Shown one piece after another: positions 1 through 6,701 of a DNA stretch of 10,211 bases. Source of the stretch: Patescibacteria group bacterium (GTDB lineage Bacteria > Patescibacteriota > Patescibacteriia > UBA9934); contig JAHILS010000014.1 of the NCBI GenBank assembly GCA_018896835.1, forward strand, positions 1 through 10,211, read 5' to 3'. How positions within the stretch are numbered: the first letter of the stretch is position 1; each line of letters opens with the position of its first letter. The notes under the pieces were generated by a model. It was not told where the DNA came from. It searched no databases and was given only the letters and a program-made list of their open reading frames with translations. Both the position numbers and the translations under genes were made by a program.

Positions 1-42
1 ACGTAAAACTTCTTTTTGAAGTTGTTTCCAATTGATATTCAT
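1..42 (-). CDS. 5' end of a leftward gene, product unknown (partial)
   Basis: Reading leftward from an ATG at 42-40, fourteen codons stay open to the window edge and give MNINWKQLQKEVLR. A perfect TATAAT lies at 57-52, nine bases upstream of the ATG, which is the same promoter-to-start spacing seen at other genes here. That supports a real gene start rather than a chance ATG. Too little protein is visible to name a family. The gene is divergent from the PEGA-domain gene, with 62 bases between the two start codons. Confidence 0.5.
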   Translation of the reverse strand, partial: MNINWKQLQKEVLR

Positions 43-51
43 AACCGTCTT

Positions 52-57
52 ATTATA
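52..57 (-). promoter_or_regulatory. -10 box (TATAAT) for the leftward partial gene
   Basis: A perfect TATAAT on the minus strand ends nine bases before the ATG at 42. A start site about seven bases downstream would leave an untranslated leader of only a few bases, so the transcript would be leaderless or nearly so. The -35 region is only a T-rich run around 75-80 and is weak. Confidence 0.5.
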
Positions 58-84
58 GCGCGTATTCCCGAAAATAAAAAAATT

Positions 85-93
85 TGCTAGAAT
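85..93 (+). promoter_or_regulatory. Extended -10 (TGCTAGAAT) for the PEGA-domain gene
   Basis: TG-C-TAGAAT matches an extended -10 element (TGnTATAAT) with one mismatch in the hexamer. It ends 11 bases before the ATG at 105, so the predicted leader is about five bases. No good -35 is present at 17 bp spacing (TTCCCG at 65-70), which is typical of promoters that rely on an extended -10. Its presence argues that the in-frame TTG at 84 is promoter sequence, not the start codon. Confidence 0.5.
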
Positions 94-104
94 CCAATAA
101 CTTT

Positions 105-1445
105 ATGCCTATTTATATTCGCAGAGTAATATTTTGGATATTTGTTCTTATCTTCTTCATAAGCGCGCCTGCCTTGGTTTTATACACGGCCGGCTATCGA
201 TATAGCCTATCAAGTGGAGTTGTAACAAGAACCGGGGTGCTGTCAATAACAACAAATCCACGTGGCGCTGAAATTTACCTAGACGGCGAATCGACTGGTA
301 TTAAAAGCCCTGACGTCATAAACCGGGTCATGCCAGGTACGTATACAATTGAATTGCGCAAAGATGGATACAGGCCATGGACAGGACAGGTTGATATTAA
401 AAGCGGACAAGCAACAACCCTGCAAGGAATATATTTATTTTTAGATCAAGATGCAGATCTCTTGTTTGATAAAGAAACGTCTTCATTAGCGGTTGATCCA
501 CTTGGAGACACTATCGCTTACACTATCATTGAGGGTGGGTGGCAAGAGCTGTGGATGTATCAACTAGAAAAGAATATTCACACGCTCTTAAACCAAACAA
601 TGGACGCTGGTGAAAACGAAACACAACTTACTTGGTCAGCAAATGGTTCATATCTTTCAGTTTATGACCCAACAACGTCCACGGTCGCTTTATATAACAA
701 AGACGCTGTAAAACTTCCAATACCAATCGAAGATGAAATACTGGCTGTTTCCTGGCATCCAAGCGCCGATCAATTACTTTTACTAACAACCCAGTACGGT
801 ATTACCCAACTAGACGTGCAAACAATGGCAACTCATATCTTTTCTCAAACCGATGACACCTCAGTACTACTAGACGCAAGTATTTTACGAATTACGCAAG
901 GAACAACGTACACTGAAGTTGCACAATATGTTAATGGTGAGAAGGAAACCCTTGCCTTACTTCCTAAGAGTTCATATAACATTCAACAACGCGACGGCGC
1001 TTATCTCATACTTTCTGACAGCATTGGCCAAATATATTTAATTGAAATCCACCAAGATCAACCAATCCTATTACAAAAAGAGGCGACAGCTTACGACTGG
1101 AATAAAAACGCTGACATGCTTGTTTTTACCAACGGATACGAACTTTCCGTGTATGATGCTAAAACTCACTCCACAGAATTGATAACCAGACAAAGCACAA
1201 AAATCAATTCTGTAGCCTGGCATCCAAGCGCCAACATCGTATTTGTCCAAGACAGTGCTTTAAATGCGTATGAAATATACGCCATTGCCAATCAACGCTT
1301 TGTCACAAACTTGCTTAATAATACAGACATTAAGGAACTTTGGGTTTCTAAAAATGGAAATAACATTTATTTTTACGGGCAACAAAATGGAGCCTATGGT
1401 GTTTATCAGCTAAAGCTAGCAAACACTCTTGATTCTATCTTTTAA
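105..1445 (+). CDS. Membrane-anchored PEGA-domain protein with C-terminal beta-propeller-like repeats
   Basis: The product is 446 residues from the ATG at 105. A TTG seven codons earlier is in frame but lies inside the likely -10 element. Residues 7-27 form one strongly hydrophobic segment, an uncleaved signal anchor with a basic IRR before it. Residues about 40-105 are a PEGA domain: it opens with GVLSITTNPRGAEIYLDG and ends with the typical PGTYTIELRKDGYRPW. The rest, about 115-446, is beta-rich with WD40/TolB-like blades, including two near-identical turns, AVSWHPSADQLLL and SVAWHPSANIVFV. PEGA domains are generally extracytoplasmic and found on surface proteins; this architecture suggests a cell-surface binding or scaffolding role, not an enzyme. 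No catalytic motif is visible. The gene is monocistronic, divergent from the partial gene on its left, and its last 30 bases overlap the end of rfbD on the other strand. Confidence 0.85.
   Translation: MPIYIRRVIFWIFVLIFFISAPALVLYTAGYRYSLSSGVVTRTGVLSITTNPRGAEIYLDGESTGIKSPDVINRVMPGTYTIELRKDGYRPWTGQVDIKSGQATTLQGIYLFLDQDADLLFDKETSSLAVDPLGDTIAYTIIEGGWQELWMYQLEKNIHTLLNQTMDAGENETQLTWSANGSYLSVYDPTTSTVALYNKDAVKLPIPIEDEILAVSWHPSADQLLLLTTQYGITQLDVQTMATHIFSQTDDTSVLLDASILRITQGTTYTEVAQYVNGEKETLALLPKSSYNIQQRDGAYLILSDSIGQIYLIEIHQDQPILLQKEATAYDWNKNADMLVFTNGYELSVYDAKTHSTELITRQSTKINSVAWHPSANIVFVQDSALNAYEIYAIANQRFVTNLLNNTDIKELWVSKNGNNIYFYGQQNGAYGVYQLKLANTLDSIF
751..1232 (+). repeat. 17-bp direct repeat pair encoding the propeller WHPSA turn
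   Basis: CCTGGCATCCAAGCGCC occurs identically at 751-767 and 1216-1232, in the same reading frame, with a further CTGT four bases long just upstream in both copies. Each copy encodes WHPSA within a beta-propeller-like blade (AVSWHPSA and SVAWHPSA). This is an internal protein repeat conserved at the DNA level, not a mobile element. Confidence 0.7.
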
Positions 1446-2287
1446 TAAAAAATCTTTAAGTGCTTCGTTACGTAATCGCAATTTTGGCAATTTTGTATTT
1501 TTAAGCGGAGAGTAGTGTGGACATTTTGCGGGACGAGGAAAGTCTGACCTAGGGCACGGTCGATAATTATCTTTAATCCCCAACATTTCAAAAATCTCTT
1601 TGGCAAATCCATAAACACTCACAGGTTCACCCTCATTAACCATATGATAGATTCCTGGTTGATATTCACCCTCAATGAGCTCTAGCACTGACTTTGCAAC
1701 ATCTAACGAATAAGTTGGCAAGCCATATTCCTCGTCAGCAATCTTCAAATCAGGAAGGTCTTTATTTAATCGTAACATAATAGACACAAAATTCTCTTTA
1801 GCACTTTCTCCGACCCCTGACTCGCCAAACAACTTTGAAACACGACAAATATACACCCCACCGCCCATCTTAAGCGCCATCTGCTCTCCTTTGAATTTTG
1901 AAACTCCATAACGAGAAATTGGGTCACAGCATCATCTTCTGCGTAATATTGTTTACCATTACCATCAAATACGTAATCAGTACTAAAATGTACAAAACTG
2001 GCGCCCACACGCGCTGATGCTTGGGCTAAATATCCGGGAGCCTCCCCGTTAATCTTCATAGCTCGATTAAACTCTTCATCTTTCTCAATTGCATCAACTG
2101 CATTATATGCAGCTGCATTGATAATAACATCCGGTTTTAGTTGATCAACAAATGTGTTCACCGATATCTGATCTGTAATATCCAAATCCTTGCGCGTGGC
2201 TGGTATTACCTCGTGCCCGGCAGATAAAAAAACATTGACCAAATCCTGGCCAAGCATGCCTTGCGATCCTGTAATAAGTATTTTCAT
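1416..2287 (-). pseudogene. rfbD: dTDP-4-dehydrorhamnose reductase, split by a single-base frameshift
   Basis: RfbD/RmlD is the NADPH-dependent last enzyme of dTDP-L-rhamnose synthesis. From the ATG at 2287 the frame encodes the Rossmann motif GSQGMLGQ (residues 7-14), the AAAYNAVD segment and STDYVFDG (102-109), then loses homology after T122. It runs on in the wrong frame to a stop at 1766. Homology resumes one frame over, giving PISRYGVSKFKGEQ, with catalytic Y127 and K131 of YxxxK, and continues to a TAG at 1418-1416. The ancestral sequence probably read four C's in the sense strand (ACCCCA) where three are present (1921-1923 on the plus strand). Restoring one base gives about 290 residues, the normal family length. 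The C-terminus has the family's DFPRPAKCPHYS stretch, though a Cys replaces the usual Arg. The start lies two bases after the rfbC stop. Either the gene is inactivated or the base is an assembly or read error; the intact remainder favours the latter or a very recent mutation. Confidence 0.85.
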
Positions 2288-2289
2288 GG

Positions 2290-2832
2290 TTAAAATTTCA
2301 AATTAACTTCTGACAATTTTTTTGCATTCCTATCACGCTCTGACAAAATAGGCTCACCTTGCAATGGCCATTTAATACTAATATCTGGGTCATTCCAAGC
2401 AATGCTTGAGTCTGCTTCCTGATTAAAAACACCAGTCATCTTGTATTGCAGATCACAATCAGTTAAAGCATAAAATCCATGTGCAAAACCTTCTGGAACA
2501 TAAAGCATCTTCTTATTTTCCTCTGAAAGTTCAATGCCAAACCATTGCTTATAAGTTGGCGAACCTTCTCTTAAATCAACTGCCACATCCCAAAGCTGTC
2601 CTCGCGTACAGCGCACCAACTTTGCCAGTGCCTTTGGATAAACTTGAAAATGAAGTCCACGCAAAACACCTTTAATAGATCGGGAATGATTATCTTGAAC
2701 AAATGCTTTATTCAACCCAATATCTTTAAACTTATCAACATTATACGATTCAAAGAAAAATCCGCGATCATCCCCATGGACTTCAGGCTCGATTACCACA
2801 AGATCTTTAATAGGTGTTTTTGTAAGCTTCAT
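2290..2832 (-). CDS. rfbC: dTDP-4-dehydrorhamnose 3,5-epimerase
   Basis: The enzyme epimerises C3 and C5 of dTDP-4-keto-6-deoxyglucose in the cytoplasm, third step of dTDP-L-rhamnose synthesis. The 180-residue product has the usual family length and a cupin fold pattern. It contains HGDDRGFFFESY (19-30), QDNHSRS (46-52), RGLHFQ with the catalytic His at 61, RGQLWDVAVDLR (77-88), the VPEGFAHGF loop (112-120) and the conserved Tyr at 130. The start chosen is the ATG at 2832 (MKLTKTPIKD), two bases after the rfbB stop. An in-frame GTG at 2868 would add 12 residues inside rfbB with no homology to the family. The stop is two bases before rfbD, so rfbB, rfbC and rfbD are almost certainly one transcript and probably translationally coupled. 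Confidence 0.95.
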   Translation of the reverse strand: MKLTKTPIKDLVVIEPEVHGDDRGFFFESYNVDKFKDIGLNKAFVQDNHSRSIKGVLRGLHFQVYPKALAKLVRCTRGQLWDVAVDLREGSPTYKQWFGIELSEENKKMLYVPEGFAHGFYALTDCDLQYKMTGVFNQEADSSIAWNDPDISIKWPLQGEPILSERDRNAKKLSEVNLKF

Positions 2833-2834
2833 AA

Positions 2835-3845
2835 TTATACTAAACGTCCAATATTCTCTTCGTACCACTTGCTATAACCAGAACTTTGCTTAATTGGTCG
2901 CCACCATGATTCGTTTTGGCGATACCAGGCAATCATCTGTTCCAAACCTTGTTCAAAAGTGACTTCCGGCTTCCAACCAAGTTCATTACTGATCTTGGAG
3001 TAATCAATAGCATAACGCTTATCCTGTCCTGGACGATCTTGAGTAAACACCAGCATCTCCTCACGCGCACCCATCGCTTTTATTACTGCTCGAGCCGTGT
3101 TTGCAATACTCATTTCTGAATTTCCACCCATCATATAAGTATGCCCGATCTGACCCTTTTCTAAGATAGATAATATACCCAAACTATGATCACGGGCTGT
3201 AATCCAATCACGAACCTGTCTACCATCGCCTTGTACACTAATTGGCTTATTCTCCATCAAATTAGTGATCGCAATTGCTAAAAACTTTTCTGGATACAAA
3301 TAAGGCCCATAGTTATTTGTACAATTTGAAATTGTTCCACGTAATGCATGAGAATGATTGGCCGCTCTCACAAGATGATCAGAAGCAGCCTTTGTTGCAC
3401 TGTAAGGGTTGCGTGGGTCATAGGGCGTATTTTCATGAAACTTGGGATCGTCTGGCCCTAAAGATCCAAAAACCTCGTCAGTACTCACATGATGAAAACG
3501 TCTTCCATATTTAACACAGGCATCAATCAATCTTTGCACGCCAAGAATATTAGTTAAAATAAAAGGCTCATTATCCATGAGCGATCTATCAACGTGAGTC
3601 TCGGCCGCAAAATTCACCACAACATCAACCTCTGAAACTAAAGTATTTACAAGGTTCCTATCAGTAATCGATCCGTAAACAAAGCGATAACGTGGATGAG
3701 TTTGAATATCTAGCGTATTTGCTAGGTTCCCAGCATAAGTTAAGGCATCAAGGTTAATAACCTGCCAATCAGGCCTTTGTTCAAAGACCACACGTATAAA
3801 GTGCGATCCAATAAACCCACACCCTCCTGTGACTAGGATTTTCAT
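2835..3845 (-). CDS. rfbB: dTDP-glucose 4,6-dehydratase
   Basis: RfbB/RmlB is an NAD-dependent short-chain dehydrogenase/reductase-type enzyme that converts dTDP-glucose to dTDP-4-keto-6-deoxyglucose. The 336-residue product has the expected length. It shows the Rossmann motif GGCGFIGS (7-14), AAETHVDRS (80-88), the catalytic triad region STDEVFGS with T122, D123 and E124, and the YxxxK pair Y148/K152 in NPYSATKAASDH. Further family blocks are NNYGPYLYPEK, the substrate-binding VQGDGRQVRDW and DRPGQDKRYAID. The start ATG at 3845 places the Rossmann strand at the N-terminus, as is usual. It lies 42 bases downstream of the Nudix-like gene, the largest gap in this operon, so an internal promoter is possible. 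rfbA, which makes dTDP-glucose, is not in the window. Confidence 0.97.
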   Translation of the reverse strand: MKILVTGGCGFIGSHFIRVVFEQRPDWQVINLDALTYAGNLANTLDIQTHPRYRFVYGSITDRNLVNTLVSEVDVVVNFAAETHVDRSLMDNEPFILTNILGVQRLIDACVKYGRRFHHVSTDEVFGSLGPDDPKFHENTPYDPRNPYSATKAASDHLVRAANHSHALRGTISNCTNNYGPYLYPEKFLAIAITNLMENKPISVQGDGRQVRDWITARDHSLGILSILEKGQIGHTYMMGGNSEMSIANTARAVIKAMGAREEMLVFTQDRPGQDKRYAIDYSKISNELGWKPEVTFEQGLEQMIAWYRQNESWWRPIKQSSGYSKWYEENIGRLV

Positions 3846-3854
3846 AGTACTTTG

Positions 3855-3885
3855 AAGGTTACCTTATTTTTCTTTATTTGGTCAA
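3855..3885 (-). promoter_or_regulatory. Possible internal promoter/operator before rfbB
   Basis: In the gap between the Nudix-like gene and rfbB the minus strand carries TTGACC (3885-3880), a five-of-six match to a -35 box. An 11-base palindrome, AAGGT-T-ACCTT (3855-3865), lies where a -10 would fall at 17 bp spacing. The actual -10 hexamer there (GTAACC) is poor, so this could be an operator, an activated promoter, or chance. Confidence 0.2.
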
Positions 3886-3887
3886 TC

Positions 3888-4451
3888 CTACCTGTTAAGC
3901 TTATCCTTGATTATTTCCATCACTCTTGATTTGGCAATTTGCCAGGAGGCAAGCATCATACCGTCTGTAATTTCGCCGGTCCTGATCATTTCCTCAAAAG
4001 TTTGGGGTGTACAAGAAAGTTGTTCAAACTCTTCGGTTGGATCTTTACGAGCAAATGCTGGTGAAAGTCTGTAAGCAATAAATACATGGCAAGTTTCCTG
4101 CAGTCTCCCGTTATTGGTATGAAAAGATCCTATTTTTTCATAAACTTCTGCCTTGAGCTGTGCTTCTTGAGCAAATTCATCTTTTACCGCTTGCTCCAGG
4201 GTCTGGCCTTGGTCAATACCTCCATTTGGAAACTCAACTGTAAATTCATCATGCAAACATCGATACTGCTTAACTATTGGCATTGAGCCATCTTGGTCTA
4301 TCCCAATAATCACAACAGAATTTGGAATTTTTAAAAAGTAATAGTCTGCTTTGTATCCGCTTGGTAGATCAAAAACCGCATGTTCATAGGTTGACCACGG
4401 ATTTTTCGCCAGCGTCTCTTGCGAGACTTTTTTCCAAGGTTGCAGGGTCAT
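3888..4451 (-). CDS. Nudix-like hydrolase (ADP-ribose pyrophosphatase-type) with a degenerate Nudix box
   Basis: The 187-residue product has the overall plan of NUDIX NDP-sugar/ADP-ribose pyrophosphatases: an N-terminal beta section, then VKQYRCLHDEFTVEFPNGG leading into the Nudix region at about 77-99. The Nudix box itself is eroded. Against Gx5Ex7REUxEExGU, the first E is Q81, R is D91 and the late Gly is Q98. The metal-binding REUxEE is DEFAQE, which keeps E92 and E96 but replaces the middle Glu with Q95. Activity may therefore be altered or lost. The ATG at 4451 is one base after the HIT gene stop (TAATATG). A GTG at 4466 is in frame but would overlap the HIT gene and adds only five residues. 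A role in hydrolysing a nucleoside-diphosphate sugar would fit the rfb context, but this is inference. Confidence 0.8.
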   Translation of the reverse strand: MTLQPWKKVSQETLAKNPWSTYEHAVFDLPSGYKADYYFLKIPNSVVIIGIDQDGSMPIVKQYRCLHDEFTVEFPNGGIDQGQTLEQAVKDEFAQEAQLKAEVYEKIGSFHTNNGRLQETCHVFIAYRLSPAFARKDPTEEFEQLSCTPQTFEEMIRTGEITDGMMLASWQIAKSRVMEIIKDKLNR

Positions 4452-4452
4452 A

Positions 4453-4857
4453 TTAAAAAGCTTCACGAATAAGCTCTGCTATTTTTTCAAGTTCTTCTTT
4501 TTCTACTTTTTGCTTTTCGAACTTTCTAGGCACTCCGTCGTAACGTGGCATAAAGTGCAGATGCGTGTGAAAAATGTCTTGACCGCCCGAAAGACCGTGA
4601 TTCATACCTAGATTGTATCCAGACGCACCTAGCGCCTTTAAAATAACTGGCGCAATTGTATAAACGGTTTTCATAATTGAGAGCGCTTCGTCAAGCGAGC
4701 CTTCTTGCATAGCTTGAGCGTGGACTTTTGGCACAATTAATGAATGTCCTTTGGAAACTGGTCCAATGTCTAAAAATACAAAAGTATGTTCATCCTCATA
4801 TATTTTATAGCATGGGATTTCGCCATTTATAATCTTACAAAACAAGCAATCAGTCAT
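4453..4857 (-). CDS. HIT-family (HINT-like) nucleotide hydrolase/transferase
   Basis: The 134-residue product is a complete histidine-triad protein of the HINT branch. The signature HxHxHxx is HTHLHFM at 97-103, with H97, H99 and H101; the last of these is the conserved nucleophile position. An N-terminal CLFCKIINGEIP (4-15), with a CxxC pair, is typical of zinc-containing HIT proteins. HINT-type enzymes hydrolyse nucleoside phosphoramidates and related nucleotide derivatives in the cytosol. The charged C-terminal helix (about 111-134) is rich in Glu and Lys. The gene opens the lower leftward operon, with TATAAT eight bases before the ATG, and is followed by the Nudix-like gene after one base. 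The pairing of two nucleotide-cleaving families hints at nucleotide housekeeping coupled to sugar-nucleotide synthesis. Confidence 0.95.
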   Translation of the reverse strand: MTDCLFCKIINGEIPCYKIYEDEHTFVFLDIGPVSKGHSLIVPKVHAQAMQEGSLDEALSIMKTVYTIAPVILKALGASGYNLGMNHGLSGGQDIFHTHLHFMPRYDGVPRKFEKQKVEKEELEKIAELIREAF

Positions 4858-4865
4858 ATAACTAT

Positions 4866-4896
4866 ATTATAAGACCTATGCGATAGATAGGTCCAA
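4866..4896 (-). promoter_or_regulatory. Probable promoter of the HIT-nudix-rfbBCD operon
   Basis: On the minus strand TATAAT occupies 4871-4866 and the HIT ATG follows eight bases later, which predicts an essentially leaderless mRNA. A partial -35, TTGGAC, lies at 4896-4891 with a long 19 bp spacer. A 7-bp inverted repeat (4873-4893) fills the spacer and overlaps part of the -35, a position where a repressor could act. Confidence 0.45.
4873..4893. other. Intergenic inverted repeat: terminator stem or operator
   Basis: GACCTAT and ATAGGTC form a perfect 7-bp inverted repeat around a 7-base loop; on the leftward transcript a G-U pair extends it to 8 bp. It begins 10 bases after the stop codon of the 111-residue membrane protein gene, a natural place for a terminator. 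What follows is UUAUAAUAUAG instead of a run of U, so as an intrinsic terminator it is weak. It also sits between the -35 and -10 of the next operon, so an operator is equally possible. Confidence 0.4.
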
Positions 4897-4902
4897 TGAT
4901 TC

Positions 4903-5238
4903 TTATTTTTTAAGCCCACCCACAACAACAAAAGGTAACAAGAGTCCGGCAAGTGACATAAAAATCCGCATATCACCAAAAACCTCGCCTTCGCGCCAAA
5001 ATACAAGCATAAGCAATAATCCTAGCAATACCTGAAAAATAACCGAAACATTTTTATTACGCTCGTCTTCTTTTTCTATTACGCTTAACCAAATCCCAAA
5101 TACTAATATAGGAATTAGGAATAGATGAGCTGAAAACACAAAACTAACAAATCCTGGGCGTAAATATTCACAAAGCAAGAAAAACCCGTAGGTAATAAGG
5201 CTAATTGATAATACTGTTTTTGCTATGAGTATCTTCAT
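4903..5238 (-). CDS. Small four-helix membrane protein, unknown family
   Basis: The 111-residue product is nearly all hydrophobic and shows four likely transmembrane segments at about 5-24, 32-54, 64-81 and 91-108. A charged EKEDERNKN loop (55-63) separates helices 2 and 3, and the C-terminus is lysine-rich (GGLKK). No catalytic or binding motif is recognisable. Its ATG overlaps the stop of the preceding 487-residue protein gene in an ATGA arrangement (5238-5235), a classic sign of translational coupling. It therefore probably works with that protein or with the GT-C enzyme, for instance as an accessory membrane subunit. It is the last gene of the upper leftward operon. Confidence 0.75.
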   Translation of the reverse strand: MKILIAKTVLSISLITYGFFLLCEYLRPGFVSFVFSAHLFLIPILVFGIWLSVIEKEDERNKNVSVIFQVLLGLLLMLVFWREGEVFGDMRIFMSLAGLLLPFVVVGGLKK

Positions 5239-6698
5239 ATACCAAATGGTAATAAATCCCGCAGTTCGTGCAAAATATCACGCCAGGTCATTGGGTCTTT
5301 TAGGAATCGAACTGTGATTGAATGGATATCAACCTCGCCTCCGAATTCGCCCAAGCCTGGGGTTGAAATAGTAAACTTCACTGCCCCATCAGTCTGAGCA
5401 AGTGAACCAATGTCATAAATTGCTGATGAGGCTATCCAATCCCCTGTTTGCTCCCCAAGATCATAGCTGGTGAGAATATAATCAACTCCCAAGGCATCCA
5501 CGTCAGAATATACATTTAGCTGTATTGGATCAGGATTAAAAAACATGTTTTTTGCAAATGAGAACTTTCCATCTCCGCTTATCTTTATGTCGCCAAGCGA
5601 TGAATAGCCATAAACCAATCCTGGCTTGGTAACTGTGTAAGAATACTTTTCATGACTTTGCGCAACCCCAACCATATCCTGATCAATACGAACGCTTTGG
5701 ACAGAATCAGCGTGAGTTGTTTCAAAAGTTAAATGTTTGGCGTCAGTATAAAATTCTGTTGCTCTTTGATTTGGTAAATAGCCTGTATCGTCAGCAATAT
5801 ATATCTTGCCAACAAACGTCATATACTGCTGTTTTGTAGATATCTCCCGCCAAAACATATCGCTTGTTCCACTAAGCTCCACAGAATATACGCCTTCGGG
5901 CCAGTCTGATTGATCAATTACAGCGGTACCTTCTGAGCTAACCTGGTCTTCAATTAAATCTCCGTCATCTTTAATAAAATACTCAAATACAACCACTCCT
6001 TGCTCATCTCTAACTCTAATCACACTGTCATCAGCGCCAGTTGTTCTGTTCATGTCCATGTAATCGACCGCGAGGTAAAAAGGCTCATCTTTTAAATAAG
6101 TCAGATACTTGTGATACCCGCGCAATGAAACATTGGTTGTTTGAATAGAATTTGAGGCTTGATAATTGCTTATTCTATATGGTTGCCTTAAGTCATAGTG
6201 ATAAGTCGCAATACTAACTCGGTCTGGCAAATTTTCAAGAAAATCATTGACTGAATAAAAATTGTGTTCACGTTGGATGAGCCTGACGTCCGCATCTGAA
6301 ACCTCTGACCAAGATTGTTGTTCAAGCGAAGAATTGAATAGTGGTTTAAGATCATAACTTTCTGAATAAATATCTGCCAAGCCACCCAGTTCAATAATCG
6401 GCTGATCTTTTGGATTAAATTCAAGCTCAACTTCAACCTTATTAAAGTCTGTGTTTGGCAAAGCTAAATTAAAATACGTTGGTTCGTTTAAAATCGTAAT
6501 ATACTTGTCGCCGTTTGGCGCTACCTGCAAATCAGAAACCCGATCCGAGGGCAGGACACTAAATATATAAGGTGAATTTTCCCCCGCTTCTATTGAAATT
6601 GTTTTCACACCTGACGGACAAAGATCAATCCAAAGCAATGACATAAAAATTATGACCGGAACTAACGCTAATAAAATTTGGATTATTATCTTCTTCAT
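5235..6698 (-). CDS. Anchored extracytoplasmic beta-rich protein, unknown family
   Basis: The product is 487 residues. A single hydrophobic segment at about 4-24, after MKK, is a signal peptide or N-terminal anchor. No signal peptidase motif is obvious, and the Cys at 27 lacks a lipobox. The remaining 460 residues have no second transmembrane stretch and read as alternating beta strands, with many Asp, Ser, Tyr and Thr residues and few Cys, as in secreted beta-sandwich proteins. Two phrases look like Ig-like or carbohydrate-binding jelly-roll modules: SDWPEGVYSVELSG in the middle and VKFTISTPGLGEFGGEVDIH near the C-terminus. This is an impression of fold, not a family match. It starts three bases after the GT-C gene stop and overlaps the next gene by four bases. 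Context suggests a surface protein handled together with glycan transfer: an acceptor, a glycan binder or an envelope component. Confidence 0.8.
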   Translation of the reverse strand: MKKIIIQILLALVPVIIFMSLLWIDLCPSGVKTISIEAGENSPYIFSVLPSDRVSDLQVAPNGDKYITILNEPTYFNLALPNTDFNKVEVELEFNPKDQPIIELGGLADIYSESYDLKPLFNSSLEQQSWSEVSDADVRLIQREHNFYSVNDFLENLPDRVSIATYHYDLRQPYRISNYQASNSIQTTNVSLRGYHKYLTYLKDEPFYLAVDYMDMNRTTGADDSVIRVRDEQGVVVFEYFIKDDGDLIEDQVSSEGTAVIDQSDWPEGVYSVELSGTSDMFWREISTKQQYMTFVGKIYIADDTGYLPNQRATEFYTDAKHLTFETTHADSVQSVRIDQDMVGVAQSHEKYSYTVTKPGLVYGYSSLGDIKISGDGKFSFAKNMFFNPDPIQLNVYSDVDALGVDYILTSYDLGEQTGDWIASSAIYDIGSLAQTDGAVKFTISTPGLGEFGGEVDIHSITVRFLKDPMTWRDILHELRDLLPFGI

Positions 6699-6701
6699 TT
6701 G

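Noticed and set aside
84..104. TTG at 84 as start of the PEGA-domain protein, adding seven residues
   Set aside because: The TTG lies inside the likely extended -10 element and ATG at 105 directly precedes the basic residues and membrane anchor.
1446..1510. Intrinsic terminator after the PEGA gene
   Set aside because: The region has AT-rich runs but no convincing GC-rich stem followed by a T tract, and it is coding sequence of rfbD on the other strand.
1918..1930. Programmed -1 ribosomal frameshift rescuing rfbD
   Set aside because: The local sequence is not a canonical slippery heptamer and no clear stimulatory stem was seen downstream; a missing base is simpler.
2833..2868. GTG at 2868 as the rfbC start
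   Set aside because: It would lie inside rfbB and add 12 residues not seen in the epimerase family; the ATG at 2832 gives the standard N-terminus and a 2-base junction.
2481..3514. Rightward open frames of 64-79 codons inside rfbC and rfbB
   Set aside because: They are antisense to well-supported enzymes and encode no recognisable protein.
4452..4466. GTG at 4466 as the start of the Nudix-like gene
   Set aside because: It overlaps the end of the HIT gene; the ATG at 4451, one base after the stop, matches the junction style of the other genes.
6610..6640. Lipoprotein signal at Cys27 of the 487-residue protein
   Set aside because: The residues before the Cys (WIDL) do not fit a lipobox; an uncleaved anchor or ordinary signal peptide is more likely.
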